A stretch of 10,268 nt of DNA, from assembly GCF_024708915.1 (NCBI RefSeq), contig NZ_JANJXQ010000038.1, positions 1-10,268 on the forward strand, in the 5' to 3' direction. The position numbers and the translations under genes were made by a program. The DNA is from Thiobacillus sp. (GTDB lineage Bacteria; Pseudomonadota; Gammaproteobacteria; Burkholderiales; Thiobacillaceae). This document shows, in pieces, positions 1 to 6,108 of the stretch; within the stretch, counting starts at the first letter, position 1; the number at the start of each line of letters is the position of its first letter. The notes below the pieces were generated by a model. It searched no databases and had not been told where the DNA came from. It saw only the letters and a list, made by a program, of their open reading frames with translations.

Positions 1-1
1 A

Positions 2-307
2 GCCTACCGGCAGGTAGGAGGGCTTTGCCGTACCGTACGCGGCCCCAGCATGTCCGCCAACCCCGGCAAGGTGCAGGTGCTGGGGACCAGCGAAGTCATG
101 GGCGAAAAAGTTCTGCAGGTGCGCTTCATCCAGGCCCGCAACCCCGATTGGGTGCACCGGCCCTTTTTTGCCCGCTATGACGAACAGGCCACCTGGCTGA
201 GCGATCTCAAACCCGCCTTTGGCGAAGAACGGTTTTTCTATCAGGAAGAATTCGAACAGCACTACCGGGAGAATCTGGAAGTCGGGCATCCAGAGGACTA
301 TGAATGA
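2..307 (+). CDS. C-terminal fragment, KamA-family (lysine 2,3-aminomutase-like) radical SAM protein
   Basis: This reading frame is open from the left window edge to a TGA at 305-307, giving 101 residues, so I read it as the 3' end of a longer gene. An ATG at 50 exists, but it has no Shine-Dalgarno at normal spacing, and the residues before it (RTVRGPS) continue smoothly into the rest. The fragment has a GEKVLQVRF segment, then QARNPDWV, RPFFARYD and DLKPAFGEERFF. From memory this resembles the C-terminal tail of proteobacterial KamA-family radical SAM proteins. The radical SAM CxxxCxxC site and the PLP lysine would lie outside the window, so the chemistry cannot be verified. The fragment is acidic at its end (HPEDYE). 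It is followed by 106 non-coding bases before the next gene. The coding status is solid; the family name is moderate and rests on recall of tail motifs. Confidence 0.55.
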   Translation, partial: AYRQVGGLCRTVRGPSMSANPGKVQVLGTSEVMGEKVLQVRFIQARNPDWVHRPFFARYDEQATWLSDLKPAFGEERFFYQEEFEQHYRENLEVGHPEDYE

Positions 308-413
308 CGTCCCGCTGCCCAGATGCCAGCCCCGCTGTCCCGCTCCGGCTTGACTGCCGCCAACACCGGCGATGCGCCACCAGCCGCCCTTTCATGCCTG
401 ATTTCTTGCCGCA

Positions 414-1682
414 ATGAACTTTGAAATGTCCTTTCTGACCGAGCAGCCTGAAGCGATTCAGGCCATCGCCGGCCTGGCGCTGATGGTCTTGCTGGCCTAT
501 GGCGCCAGACTTGTCGTCCACTGGATCCTGCTGCATGGGTTCAGCCGCTGGATCGAGGCCATGCAGGCGCGCTGGACACGCGTCGTCCTGCACCGCAATG
601 TCCTGAACCGCCTGGAGAAGATCACGCCGTCCCTGGTGGTCCAGATGTCCGTCGCCGCCATTCCCTATCTGCCCACTGCCGCCGTAAGCATCATCAGAAA
701 TGTGGCCGTGGCGGTGACCGTCCTGCAAATCGTTCGGGTATTGATGGCCTTGCTGGATGCGCTCCACGAAGAGCATGAAAGATCGGCCGGCAGCCTGGCC
801 GTATCGACCCGCTCGATCAAGAGCCACATCCAGCTGGCCAAGCTGGGTTTGATGTTGCTGGGCGGCATCGTCATCATTGCCGCGCTGATCGACCGCTCGC
901 CGCTGATTCTGCTTTCCGGTCTGGGCGCCATGTCGGCAGTGTTGATGCTGGTTTTCAAGGACACCTTGCTGTCCTTCACGGCTGGCCTGCAACTGGCGTC
1001 CAACGACATGCTGCGCGTGGGCGACTGGATCGAGATGCCCCAGCTGGGCGCGGATGGGGATGTGATCGACATTGCCCTGCACACGGTCAAAGTGCAGAAC
1101 TGGGACAAAACCATCACGACCATTCCCACCTGGCGTCTGATGTCCGAGAGCTTCCGCAACTGGCGCGGCATGTCCGAGTCGGGCGGACGGCGCATCAAGC
1201 GCGTCGTTCGACTGGATGCGGGCTCTGTCTGCTTCCTCAAACCGGAGGACGTGGAACGCCTTCAGCACATTGCCCTGCTCAGGCCTTACCTCGAACAAAA
1301 GCTGCAGGAGCTCGATGGCGCCAATAGCGCGGCAAGCCGGGCGCTGGGCGATCTGGCAAAAGCCCCTGCCAACCAGCGGCGTCTGACCAACCTGGGCACC
1401 TTCAGGGCCTATATCAACGCCTACCTGAGGCATCATCCGAAGATTCACCAGGGCATGACCCTGATGGTTCGTGCGATGGAGCCATCCTCGGAAGGCATTC
1501 CAATGGAACTGTACTGCTTCACCGCATCAACGGCCTGGATTGAGTACGAAGGCATCCAAAGCGATATTTTTGATCATCTGCTCGCCATGCTGCCTGAGTT
1601 TGGTTTGCGCCTTTACCAGAAGCCTACGGGTCAGGACCTTACCAGTGGATTGCGCTTGCGTCAGGGGCTGAACCAGGACTGA
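414..1682 (+). CDS. ybdG: YbdG-type mechanosensitive ion channel (MscS family)
   Basis: This is a 422-residue inner-membrane protein of the MscS superfamily, close in length and layout to E. coli YbdG (about 415 aa), a small-conductance channel that releases solutes during osmotic downshock. Hydrophobic segments are at about 17-39, 72-90, 93-115, 138-159 and 163-182, matching the five-helix YbdG plan. The MscS pore-helix and beta-domain region follows at about 160-265. It includes the FKDTLLSFTAG stretch (181-191), RVGDWIEMP (201-209), GDVIDIALHTVKVQNWD (215-231) and TIPTWRLMSESFRNW (236-250). The SGGRRIKR segment (256-263) is typical of this subfamily. The rest is a soluble cytoplasmic domain. 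The start is uncertain: ATG at 414 (MNFEM) or the in-frame ATG at 426, neither with a good ribosome binding site. In the 106-bp gap upstream I see no convincing promoter. It converges with the cytochrome operon. Confidence 0.9.
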   Translation: MNFEMSFLTEQPEAIQAIAGLALMVLLAYGARLVVHWILLHGFSRWIEAMQARWTRVVLHRNVLNRLEKITPSLVVQMSVAAIPYLPTAAVSIIRNVAVAVTVLQIVRVLMALLDALHEEHERSAGSLAVSTRSIKSHIQLAKLGLMLLGGIVIIAALIDRSPLILLSGLGAMSAVLMLVFKDTLLSFTAGLQLASNDMLRVGDWIEMPQLGADGDVIDIALHTVKVQNWDKTITTIPTWRLMSESFRNWRGMSESGGRRIKRVVRLDAGSVCFLKPEDVERLQHIALLRPYLEQKLQELDGANSAASRALGDLAKAPANQRRLTNLGTFRAYINAYLRHHPKIHQGMTLMVRAMEPSSEGIPMELYCFTASTAWIEYEGIQSDIFDHLLAMLPEFGLRLYQKPTGQDLTSGLRLRQGLNQD

Positions 1683-1846
1683 CAGGTGCCCGATTGCAGG
1701 CGGTCAGCGCGTCCGGGAAAGCCGGGTCGATACAGGCAGACTGTCGGCCGGGCATGCCGAGACCGCCTTTTCAGGGTCGCAAACCGCTGCTCTTTTTGCC
1801 GCAATACCCGTGTAACGGATTCCGCCGCTTGCGGTTCAGTCTCTTC

Positions 1847-1880
1847 AAAAAAACGGGCGCAGCCTGTCCAGCCGCGCCCG
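1847..1880 (-). terminator. Intrinsic terminator of the cytochrome operon
   Basis: On the minus strand a perfect 7-bp stem, CGGGCGC pairing with GCGCCCG (1874-1880 with 1854-1860), encloses a 13-base loop. It is followed directly by seven T residues (1853-1847). This is a textbook Rho-independent terminator 20 bp after the stop of the downstream cytochrome gene. On the plus strand there is no T run after the stem, so it should work in one direction only and would not obviously stop transcription from the ybdG-like gene. Confidence 0.88.
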
Positions 1881-1900
1881 CTATCTTTGCGCCCCCCGAA

Positions 1901-2224
1901 TCAATACTTCAGGGTCAGCCCTTTCTGTTTGGAAAAATACATCGCCAGATCGAGCATGTCCGTATCGGAGAGGTTTTGCACCTGGCCGGCCATAATGGGG
2001 TTCTTGCGCTTGCCGGACTGGTAATCCTTGAGCACATGGTAGAGATAATCGCGGTGCTGGCCCGCCAGTTTGGGAAAGGATGCCACCTCACTGATCCCGT
2101 CCACGCCGTGGCAGGCAGCGCAGGTGGCCGATTTGGCCTTGCCGGCCTCGTAGTCGCCCTTGGCCTGTGCGGCCAGGGAAGTGCCCAGTGCAACCGCGGC
2201 GAGGATGAGCAATGTTTTTTTCAT
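1901..2224 (-). CDS. Exported monoheme cytochrome c (c553/c4-like)
   Basis: This is a 107-residue periplasmic electron carrier. A Sec signal peptide (MKKTLLILAA start) ends at an AQA site, with cleavage expected after residue 21. One CAACH heme-attachment motif lies at 35-39, with His39 as one iron ligand. The NPIM stretch places the likely Met ligand at residue 78. The FPKLAGQH motif (50-57), the DYL...LKDYQSG segment and the C-terminal LSDTDMLDLAMYF helix are typical of the class I c553/c4 family. The start is well supported: GAGGAG lies 6 bases upstream of the ATG, and this site overlaps the stop region of the preceding cytochrome gene. The two genes are only 9 bp apart, so this is the second gene of a two-gene operon ending at the terminator 1847-1880. 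The physiological partner (terminal oxidase or a sulfur-oxidising enzyme) cannot be read from the window. Confidence 0.93.
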   Translation of the reverse strand: MKKTLLILAAVALGTSLAAQAKGDYEAGKAKSATCAACHGVDGISEVASFPKLAGQHRDYLYHVLKDYQSGKRKNPIMAGQVQNLSDTDMLDLAMYFSKQKGLTLKY

Positions 2225-2233
2225 GGGGTCTCC

Positions 2234-2569
2234 TCAGTTGGCAGCGCCGCTGTACGACGATGCGTAATACGCTGCAAGATCATCCATGTCCCGCTCGGAC
2301 AGGCTGCCCGCGATGGCCTTCATGCTGGGGTGGCTGCGCTCGCCGCTTTTATAGGCTTTGAGGGCCGCCACGATATAATCGGCGTGCTGTCCGCCGAGCT
2401 TGGGAACGCTGTATACGCTGGGATAGGCGGTACGCCAGCCGGCAATGCCATGACAACCGGCGCACATCGAGGTTTTAAGCTGCCCGGCCTTGGGATCGCC
2501 CGCTGCCTGAACCGGTACGGTCAACAGCAGCAGCGCGGATGCACACAACGTCATCGTGGTGAGTTTCAT
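2234..2569 (-). CDS. Exported monoheme cytochrome c (c553/c4-like), first of pair
   Basis: This is a 111-residue periplasmic cytochrome. The signal peptide (MKLTTMTLCASALLLL) ends near VQAA, with cleavage expected around residue 22 or 23. CAGCH lies at 36-40, with Met83 in SHPSM as the likely sixth ligand. The VPKLGGQHADYI segment (55-66) and the LSERDMDDLAAYY helix (90-102) match the next cytochrome closely, so the pair look like paralogues. The frame is open upstream to an ATG at 2692. That would add 41 residues of unlikely sequence ahead of a clear signal peptide, so I choose the ATG at 2569. It has GAGAGGA just upstream, at slightly tight spacing. This is the promoter-proximal gene of the pair and is divergent from the SulP gene. 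A TATAAT about 65 bp upstream probably drives both cytochromes. Confidence 0.92.
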   Translation of the reverse strand: MKLTTMTLCASALLLLTVPVQAAGDPKAGQLKTSMCAGCHGIAGWRTAYPSVYSVPKLGGQHADYIVAALKAYKSGERSHPSMKAIAGSLSERDMDDLAAYYASSYSGAAN

Positions 2570-2633
2570 CTTCCTCTCGCTCCCTCTGGCTGAATTGTCG
2601 TTGCGACTCGATCCGACACGGGCTTTGCGTCCG

Positions 2634-2662
2634 ATTATAAAACCGGACAGGCCACCCGGCCA
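2634..2662 (-). promoter_or_regulatory. Candidate promoter of the cytochrome operon
   Basis: On the minus strand an exact TATAAT -10 box lies at 2639-2634, which stands out in this GC-rich sequence. At 17-bp spacing the -35 position reads TGGCCG (2662-2657), only 3 of 6 matches to TTGACA, so an activator or a non-housekeeping sigma factor may be involved. The predicted start near 2627 gives a leader of roughly 55-60 bases before the ATG at 2569. A short imperfect inverted repeat (TCCG...CGGA, 2630-2647) spans the -10 box. Confidence 0.5.
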
Positions 2663-2670
2663 GAAAGCCA

Positions 2671-2688
2671 TGCAAAAACTCTTTTGCA
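2671..2688. promoter_or_regulatory. 18-bp palindrome, candidate operator
   Basis: The sequence TGCAAAA-ACTC-TTTTGCA is a perfect inverted repeat with 7-bp arms (2671-2677 and 2682-2688) and a 4-base spacer. It sits in the divergent region, upstream of the cytochrome -10 box and across the position expected for the SulP -35 element. It is AT-rich with no following T run in either direction, so it is not a usual terminator. A dimeric regulator binding both promoters is the natural reading. I cannot name the regulator. Confidence 0.5.
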
Positions 2689-2697
2689 ACAAGTAGT

Positions 2698-2728
2698 TAT
2701 AGTCTTATTCGCTAATATGCTTTTGGAG
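2698..2728 (+). promoter_or_regulatory. Candidate -10 box and RBS for the SulP gene
   Basis: TATAGT (2698-2703) is a 5-of-6 match to the -10 consensus and would start transcription about 25 bp before the GTG start. No matching -35 is seen; the corresponding bases fall inside the 2671-2688 palindrome. A second AT-rich hexamer, TAATAT (2713-2718), is too close to the gene to leave the ribosome site intact. GGAG at 2725-2728, 5 bases before GTG at 2734, is a good ribosome binding site and decides the start. Confidence 0.4.
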
Positions 2729-2733
2729 TCCGC

Positions 2734-4527
2734 GTGATCGATCTCAAGGCCTGCCCGCTGTGGCTTTACCGCCTGCTGCCCTTCCTGCGCTGGTGGCCCA
2801 GGGTCACGCCGCAGACCTTCAAGGCCGACAGCCTCGCCGCGCTCACCGGCGCCATGATCGTGCTGCCGCAGGCGGTGGCGTTCGCCACCATCGCCGGGCT
2901 GCCGCCCGAGTATGGCCTCTACGCAGCCATGGTGCCTGCCATCGTTGCCGCATTGTGGGGATCGAGCTGGCACCTGGTGTCGGGGCCGACCACGGCGATC
3001 TCGATCGTGGTGTTCGCCTCGATCAGCCCGCTCGCCGAGCCCGGCAGCCCGCAGTTCATCGGCCTGGTGCTGACGCTCACCCTGCTGGCCGGCCTGATCC
3101 AGCTGGCGATGGGCCTGGCGCGGCTGGGTGCGCTGGTCAACTTCATCTCGCATACGGTGATCATCGGCTTCACCGCCGGTGCGGCGATCCTCATCGCGAG
3201 CAGCCAGATCAAGAACTTCTTCGGTCTCGACATGCCGCGCGGCGCGCACTTCCACCAGGTGCTGATCCATTTCGGCAGCCACCTCGCAGACATCCAGCCG
3301 TGGGTGCTGGCGGTGGGCGCGGTCACGCTGGCGTCGGGCATCCTCGCCAGGCGCTATCTCACCAGGCTCCCATACATGATCGTCGCGATGGTGGTGGGCA
3401 GCGTGGTCGCCGCCGCGATCAACGCCGAGTTCGGCGCCGAGAACACCGGCATCAAGACCGTCGGCGCGCTGGCGGCATCGTTCCCGCCGCTGTCGCTGCC
3501 CGACTTCTCGCTCACCGCAATCAAGCAGACCCTGTTCCCCGCCACCATCATCGCGATCCTCGCGCTGACCGAGGCGGTGGCGATCGCGCGTTCGATCGCG
3601 GTCAAGTCCGACCAGCGCATCGACAGCAACCAGGAATTCGTCGGCCAGGGGCTGTCCAACATTGCCGGCAGCTTCTTCTCCGGCTATGCCTCCAGCGGCT
3701 CGTTCAACCGCAGCGGGGTGAATTACGCCTCGGGCGCAAAGACGCCGCTCGCCGCCGCCATGTCGGCGGTGTTCCTGCTCGCCATCGTGCTGCTGGTGGC
3801 GCCGCTCGCCGCCTACCTGCCGGTGCCGTCGATGGCGGCGATCCTGTTCATCGTGGCATGGAGCCTGATCGACTTCCACCACATCGGCGAAATCTTCAAG
3901 CGCCACAAGCGCGAACGCATCGTGCTCGCGCTGACCTTCGCCGGCACCCTGATCGACCTGGAAAAAGGCATCTTCCTCGGCATTCTGGTGTCGCTGCTGT
4001 TCTACCTGTACCGCACCTCGCAGCCGTCGATCCGCGAACTGGTTCCGGATGCATCCGAACTCGGCAATCCGCGCCGCAAATTCGTGCCGGCCACGATAGA
4101 CGCGCCCACCTGTCCGCAGATGGCCATGCTGAGGGTCGAGGGCTCGATCTTCTTCGGCGCGGTCGAACACGTGCAACAGCACTTCCGCAACGTCGACGAG
4201 GCCGATCCGAAGAAGAAAAATCTGCTGATCACCGCACGAGCGATCGGCTTCATCGACCTCGCCGGCGCCGAACTGCTGGCCAAGGAGGCCACGCGGCGGC
4301 GCAGGCTGGGCGGCGGCCTGTATCTGGTGGGGGTGCAGCCGGATTTCTGCGAAATGCTGCGCCGCAGCGGCCAGGTCGACACCGTCGGCGAGGACCAGAT
4401 CTTCCGCCACAAAGGCGATGCGCTGCAGGCAATCTATCCGCGCCTCGACAACGAGATCTGCCGCACCTGCACCGCGCGCATCTTTCAGGAGTGCCACGTC
4501 GCGCTGCCCGACGGCACGCCGCGTTAA
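2734..4527 (+). CDS. SulP-family anion transporter with STAS domain (sulfate permease-like)
   Basis: This 597-residue inner-membrane transporter starts at GTG, with GGAG 5 bases upstream. SulP proteins import anions such as sulfate or bicarbonate; the substrate here is not decidable from sequence. The transmembrane core spans about 30-425. It contains the family hallmark ALTGAMIVLPQAVAFA and GLPPEYGLYAA segments (36-65), SGPTTAIS (83-90) and the DSNQEFVGQGLSN...GYASSGSFNRSGVN block (297-330). A cytoplasmic STAS domain follows at about 460-570, starting near CPQMAMLRVEGSIFFG. In its IGFIDLAGAELL loop (504-515) alanine replaces the serine found in many anti-sigma-antagonist STAS domains. The tail has a CxxC plus cysteine cluster (Cys576, Cys579, Cys587). 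The gene is divergent from the two cytochromes, which hints at shared regulation. Its length is normal for the family and I see no damage. Confidence 0.93.
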   Translation: MIDLKACPLWLYRLLPFLRWWPRVTPQTFKADSLAALTGAMIVLPQAVAFATIAGLPPEYGLYAAMVPAIVAALWGSSWHLVSGPTTAISIVVFASISPLAEPGSPQFIGLVLTLTLLAGLIQLAMGLARLGALVNFISHTVIIGFTAGAAILIASSQIKNFFGLDMPRGAHFHQVLIHFGSHLADIQPWVLAVGAVTLASGILARRYLTRLPYMIVAMVVGSVVAAAINAEFGAENTGIKTVGALAASFPPLSLPDFSLTAIKQTLFPATIIAILALTEAVAIARSIAVKSDQRIDSNQEFVGQGLSNIAGSFFSGYASSGSFNRSGVNYASGAKTPLAAAMSAVFLLAIVLLVAPLAAYLPVPSMAAILFIVAWSLIDFHHIGEIFKRHKRERIVLALTFAGTLIDLEKGIFLGILVSLLFYLYRTSQPSIRELVPDASELGNPRRKFVPATIDAPTCPQMAMLRVEGSIFFGAVEHVQQHFRNVDEADPKKKNLLITARAIGFIDLAGAELLAKEATRRRRLGGGLYLVGVQPDFCEMLRRSGQVDTVGEDQIFRHKGDALQAIYPRLDNEICRTCTARIFQECHVALPDGTPR

Positions 4528-4583
4528 AACGACGAACACGGCCGCGGCTGGGGCGCAGTTCGACGGGGGCGTTGAGTATGGAC

Positions 4584-4669
4584 GCCTGGCGCAATCGGCT
4601 TGTCCCTGGCTTGCTGTTGTGCGTGGAACGCACTATAAAATCATCAGCGCCCCGCCTGACGCAATCGGC
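4584..4669. repeat. 16-bp direct repeat pair, 70 bp apart
   Basis: GCCTGGCGCAATCGGC at 4584-4599 recurs as GCCTGACGCAATCGGC at 4654-4669, with a single mismatch and an exact 70-bp period. One copy lies just upstream of the -35 box and the other just downstream of the predicted transcription start. A weaker related string (GCGCCAATCG) appears at 4692-4701. The arrangement suits paired binding sites for a regulator, but a remnant of a small duplication is also possible. Confidence 0.55.
4611..4639 (+). promoter_or_regulatory. Sigma70-like promoter of the lactate oxidase-like gene
   Basis: TTGCTG (4611-4616) and TATAAA (4634-4639) are separated by exactly 17 bp, with 4 of 6 and 5 of 6 matches to consensus. 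Transcription should begin near 4646. This is the best promoter match in the window and is flanked by the 16-bp direct repeats. The resulting leader to ATG 4837 is about 190 bases, unusually long for a simple bacterial gene. Confidence 0.6.
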
Positions 4670-4836
4670 GCCTTCGGTGCGAACCACCTCTGCGCCAATC
4701 GCCGGTCTTCCTGGGCGTGCCGGTCATGCAGCAGCCGGAGGCCTGCCTCGGTCGCGTCGCGAAGCTGTTCGTTGAGGCGGGTATTGAGCCGCGGAGGTGC
4801 GCAATGTTGCTGGCAAACCGGGAAGGAGGAGCCGCC

Positions 4837-6051
4837 ATGGACAAGACAAGACGCGAGTTTATCGGCAAGACGCTGAGCGCCTCGGCGCTGACGATGCTGG
4901 CAGGGAGTTCCGCTGGAAAGGTGTTTGCCGCCGAGCGTAGCGGAAACGCGGCGGCTCGAAAAAAGTCCGCGGCCGCCGCCTACGTCGCCGGAAAGGCCGA
5001 GCGCAAGCTGAATATCGTCAGTCTCCATGAGTTGGAGGCGGAAGCGAGAAAAGTCATTCCAAAGGGAGCGTTCGGCTATATCGCGGGCGGTTCCGGCGAT
5101 GAGTGGACGCTCAAAGAGAACACGCGCTCGTTCGACGATCGGCAAATCCTGCCGCGCTATCTCGCCGGCGTGACTCAGCCCGACTTGCAGACCGCCTTGC
5201 TCGGCTCGAAGGTGGCGACACCCGTCTTCGTACCACCCATGGCCGCACACGGCCTGGCGCACGAGGGTGCGGAAAAGGCAACGGCACGCGGCGCGGGCGA
5301 GGCTGGGGCACTGTTTTGTGCGCAGACGCTTGCCAACACGCCGCTCGAAGAGATCGCGAAGGCGGGCTCCGGACCGAAATGGTTTCAACTCTATTACGCG
5401 AACGACGCCGGCATCAATCGCGAGCTCATTCAGCGAGCGAAGGCGGCCGGCGCCACGGCCATCGTGTTCACGGTGGACCTGGAGTGGCCGGGAAACCGCG
5501 AAGCCGATCAGCGCAACGGTTTCGTCTTCCCGGCGACGCTGCCCTTTCCGAACCTGCCGACCGCCAAACCCGGCGTCGGCCTCGGCGAGCTGACCCAGGT
5601 GTTCAAACGCAACCTCGATTTTTCCGACATCGAATTCATCCGCCGCGAATCGGATCTCCCGGTCGTCGTCAAAGGCATCCTGACGCCGGAGAACGCGAAC
5701 GAGTGCATCGCGCACGGCGCGAACGCGATCCAGGTCTCGAATCACGGCGGGCGGCAACTCGACGGTGTGCCCGCCGCATTCGCCGCGCTGCCCGGCATCG
5801 TCGAGGCTGTGGGCGGGCGCGTGCCCGTCTATCTCGACGGCGGCGTGCGCCGCGGCATTCACGTCTTCAAGGCGCTGGCGCTGGGCGCATCGGGTATCGC
5901 CATGGGACGCCCTGTCCTCTATGGCCTGTCGCTCGGCGGCTGGCAGGGGGTGAAATCGGTTTTCGATACCATCAACGCAGAATTGCAGCTTGCCATGAAG
6001 CTGGCTGGATGTGCCCGTATTGAGGATATTTCGCGGCGCTTCGTTACTTGA
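4837..6051 (+). CDS. Tat-exported FMN-dependent alpha-hydroxyacid oxidase (lactate oxidase-like)
   Basis: This 404-residue enzyme should oxidise an L-2-hydroxyacid, probably L-lactate, to the 2-oxoacid using FMN. The N-terminus has a twin-arginine signal: T4-R5-R6-E7-F8-I9, a hydrophobic stretch, and a VFA-A cleavage site near 31. Tat export fits an enzyme that folds around FMN in the cytoplasm. The barrel carries Y81 in YIAGGSGDEW, AAHGLAH (136-142), QLYY (184-187), D214 and R221 in the TVDLEWPGNRE segment, K279, and catalytic H303 and R306 in SNHGGRQLD. DGGVRRG (334-340) and GRP (357-359) complete the FMN phosphate site. The K-to-H (24) and H-to-R (3) spacings match Aerococcus lactate oxidase as I recall it. 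ATG 4837 is chosen because AAGGAGGA lies 6 bases upstream; ATG 4804 also has GGAGG at 6 bases and would add 11 residues. The gene stands alone, converging on the PLD gene. Whether it uses O2 or a dehydrogenase partner is open. Confidence 0.9.
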   Translation: MDKTRREFIGKTLSASALTMLAGSSAGKVFAAERSGNAAARKKSAAAAYVAGKAERKLNIVSLHELEAEARKVIPKGAFGYIAGGSGDEWTLKENTRSFDDRQILPRYLAGVTQPDLQTALLGSKVATPVFVPPMAAHGLAHEGAEKATARGAGEAGALFCAQTLANTPLEEIAKAGSGPKWFQLYYANDAGINRELIQRAKAAGATAIVFTVDLEWPGNREADQRNGFVFPATLPFPNLPTAKPGVGLGELTQVFKRNLDFSDIEFIRRESDLPVVVKGILTPENANECIAHGANAIQVSNHGGRQLDGVPAAFAALPGIVEAVGGRVPVYLDGGVRRGIHVFKALALGASGIAMGRPVLYGLSLGGWQGVKSVFDTINAELQLAMKLAGCARIEDISRRFVT

Positions 6052-6070
6052 GCGGGCGGGTGTCAGCGTT

Positions 6071-6108
6071 CTGCCGATCGCGGGTCACAGCAGCCACTCG
6101 ATCGGCAG
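6071..6108. repeat. Perfect 10-bp inverted repeat between convergent genes
   Basis: CTGCCGATCG (6071-6080) is exactly complementary to CGATCGGCAG (6099-6108), with an 18-base loop. The right arm lies in the last codons of the PLD gene and the left arm in the 33-bp gap after the oxidase gene. The position suits a shared stem-loop that ends or protects both transcripts. Neither side has a T run, so it is not a standard intrinsic terminator. Confidence 0.5.

Larger units (their letters stand above)
4528..4836. other. 309-bp non-coding stretch: promoter, direct repeats and long leader
   Basis: This interval separates the SulP stop from the chosen start of the lactate oxidase-like gene. I see no convincing gene in it. 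It holds a promoter-like element (4611-4639), a 16-bp direct repeat with one mismatch on either side of the -35 box, a small hairpin (GCGCC-TTC-GGTGC, one G-U pair, starting at about 4668), and an apparent leader of about 190 bases. No intrinsic terminator for the SulP gene is visible. The frame of the downstream gene is open back to 4717, but those residues do not look like protein from this family. Confidence 0.6.

Noticed and set aside
308..413. A promoter for the channel gene from TTGACT at 350-355
   Set aside because: No -10-like hexamer lies 16-18 bp downstream; the bases there are GC-rich.
207..1448. A 413-codon open frame on the minus strand across the channel gene
   Set aside because: Composition is antisense-like and it runs through the 3' end of the left-edge gene; the plus-strand frame has clear membrane helices and MscS motifs.
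1741..1775. An intrinsic terminator after the channel gene (TCGGC...GCCGA followed some bases later by TTTT)
   Set aside because: The stem is only 5 bp and the T run is short and displaced, so the support is too weak.
2635..4539. A 634-codon open frame on the minus strand across the SulP gene
   Set aside because: Translation is Asp/Arg/His/Gln-rich without motifs and is explained by codon bias of the SulP gene on the other strand.
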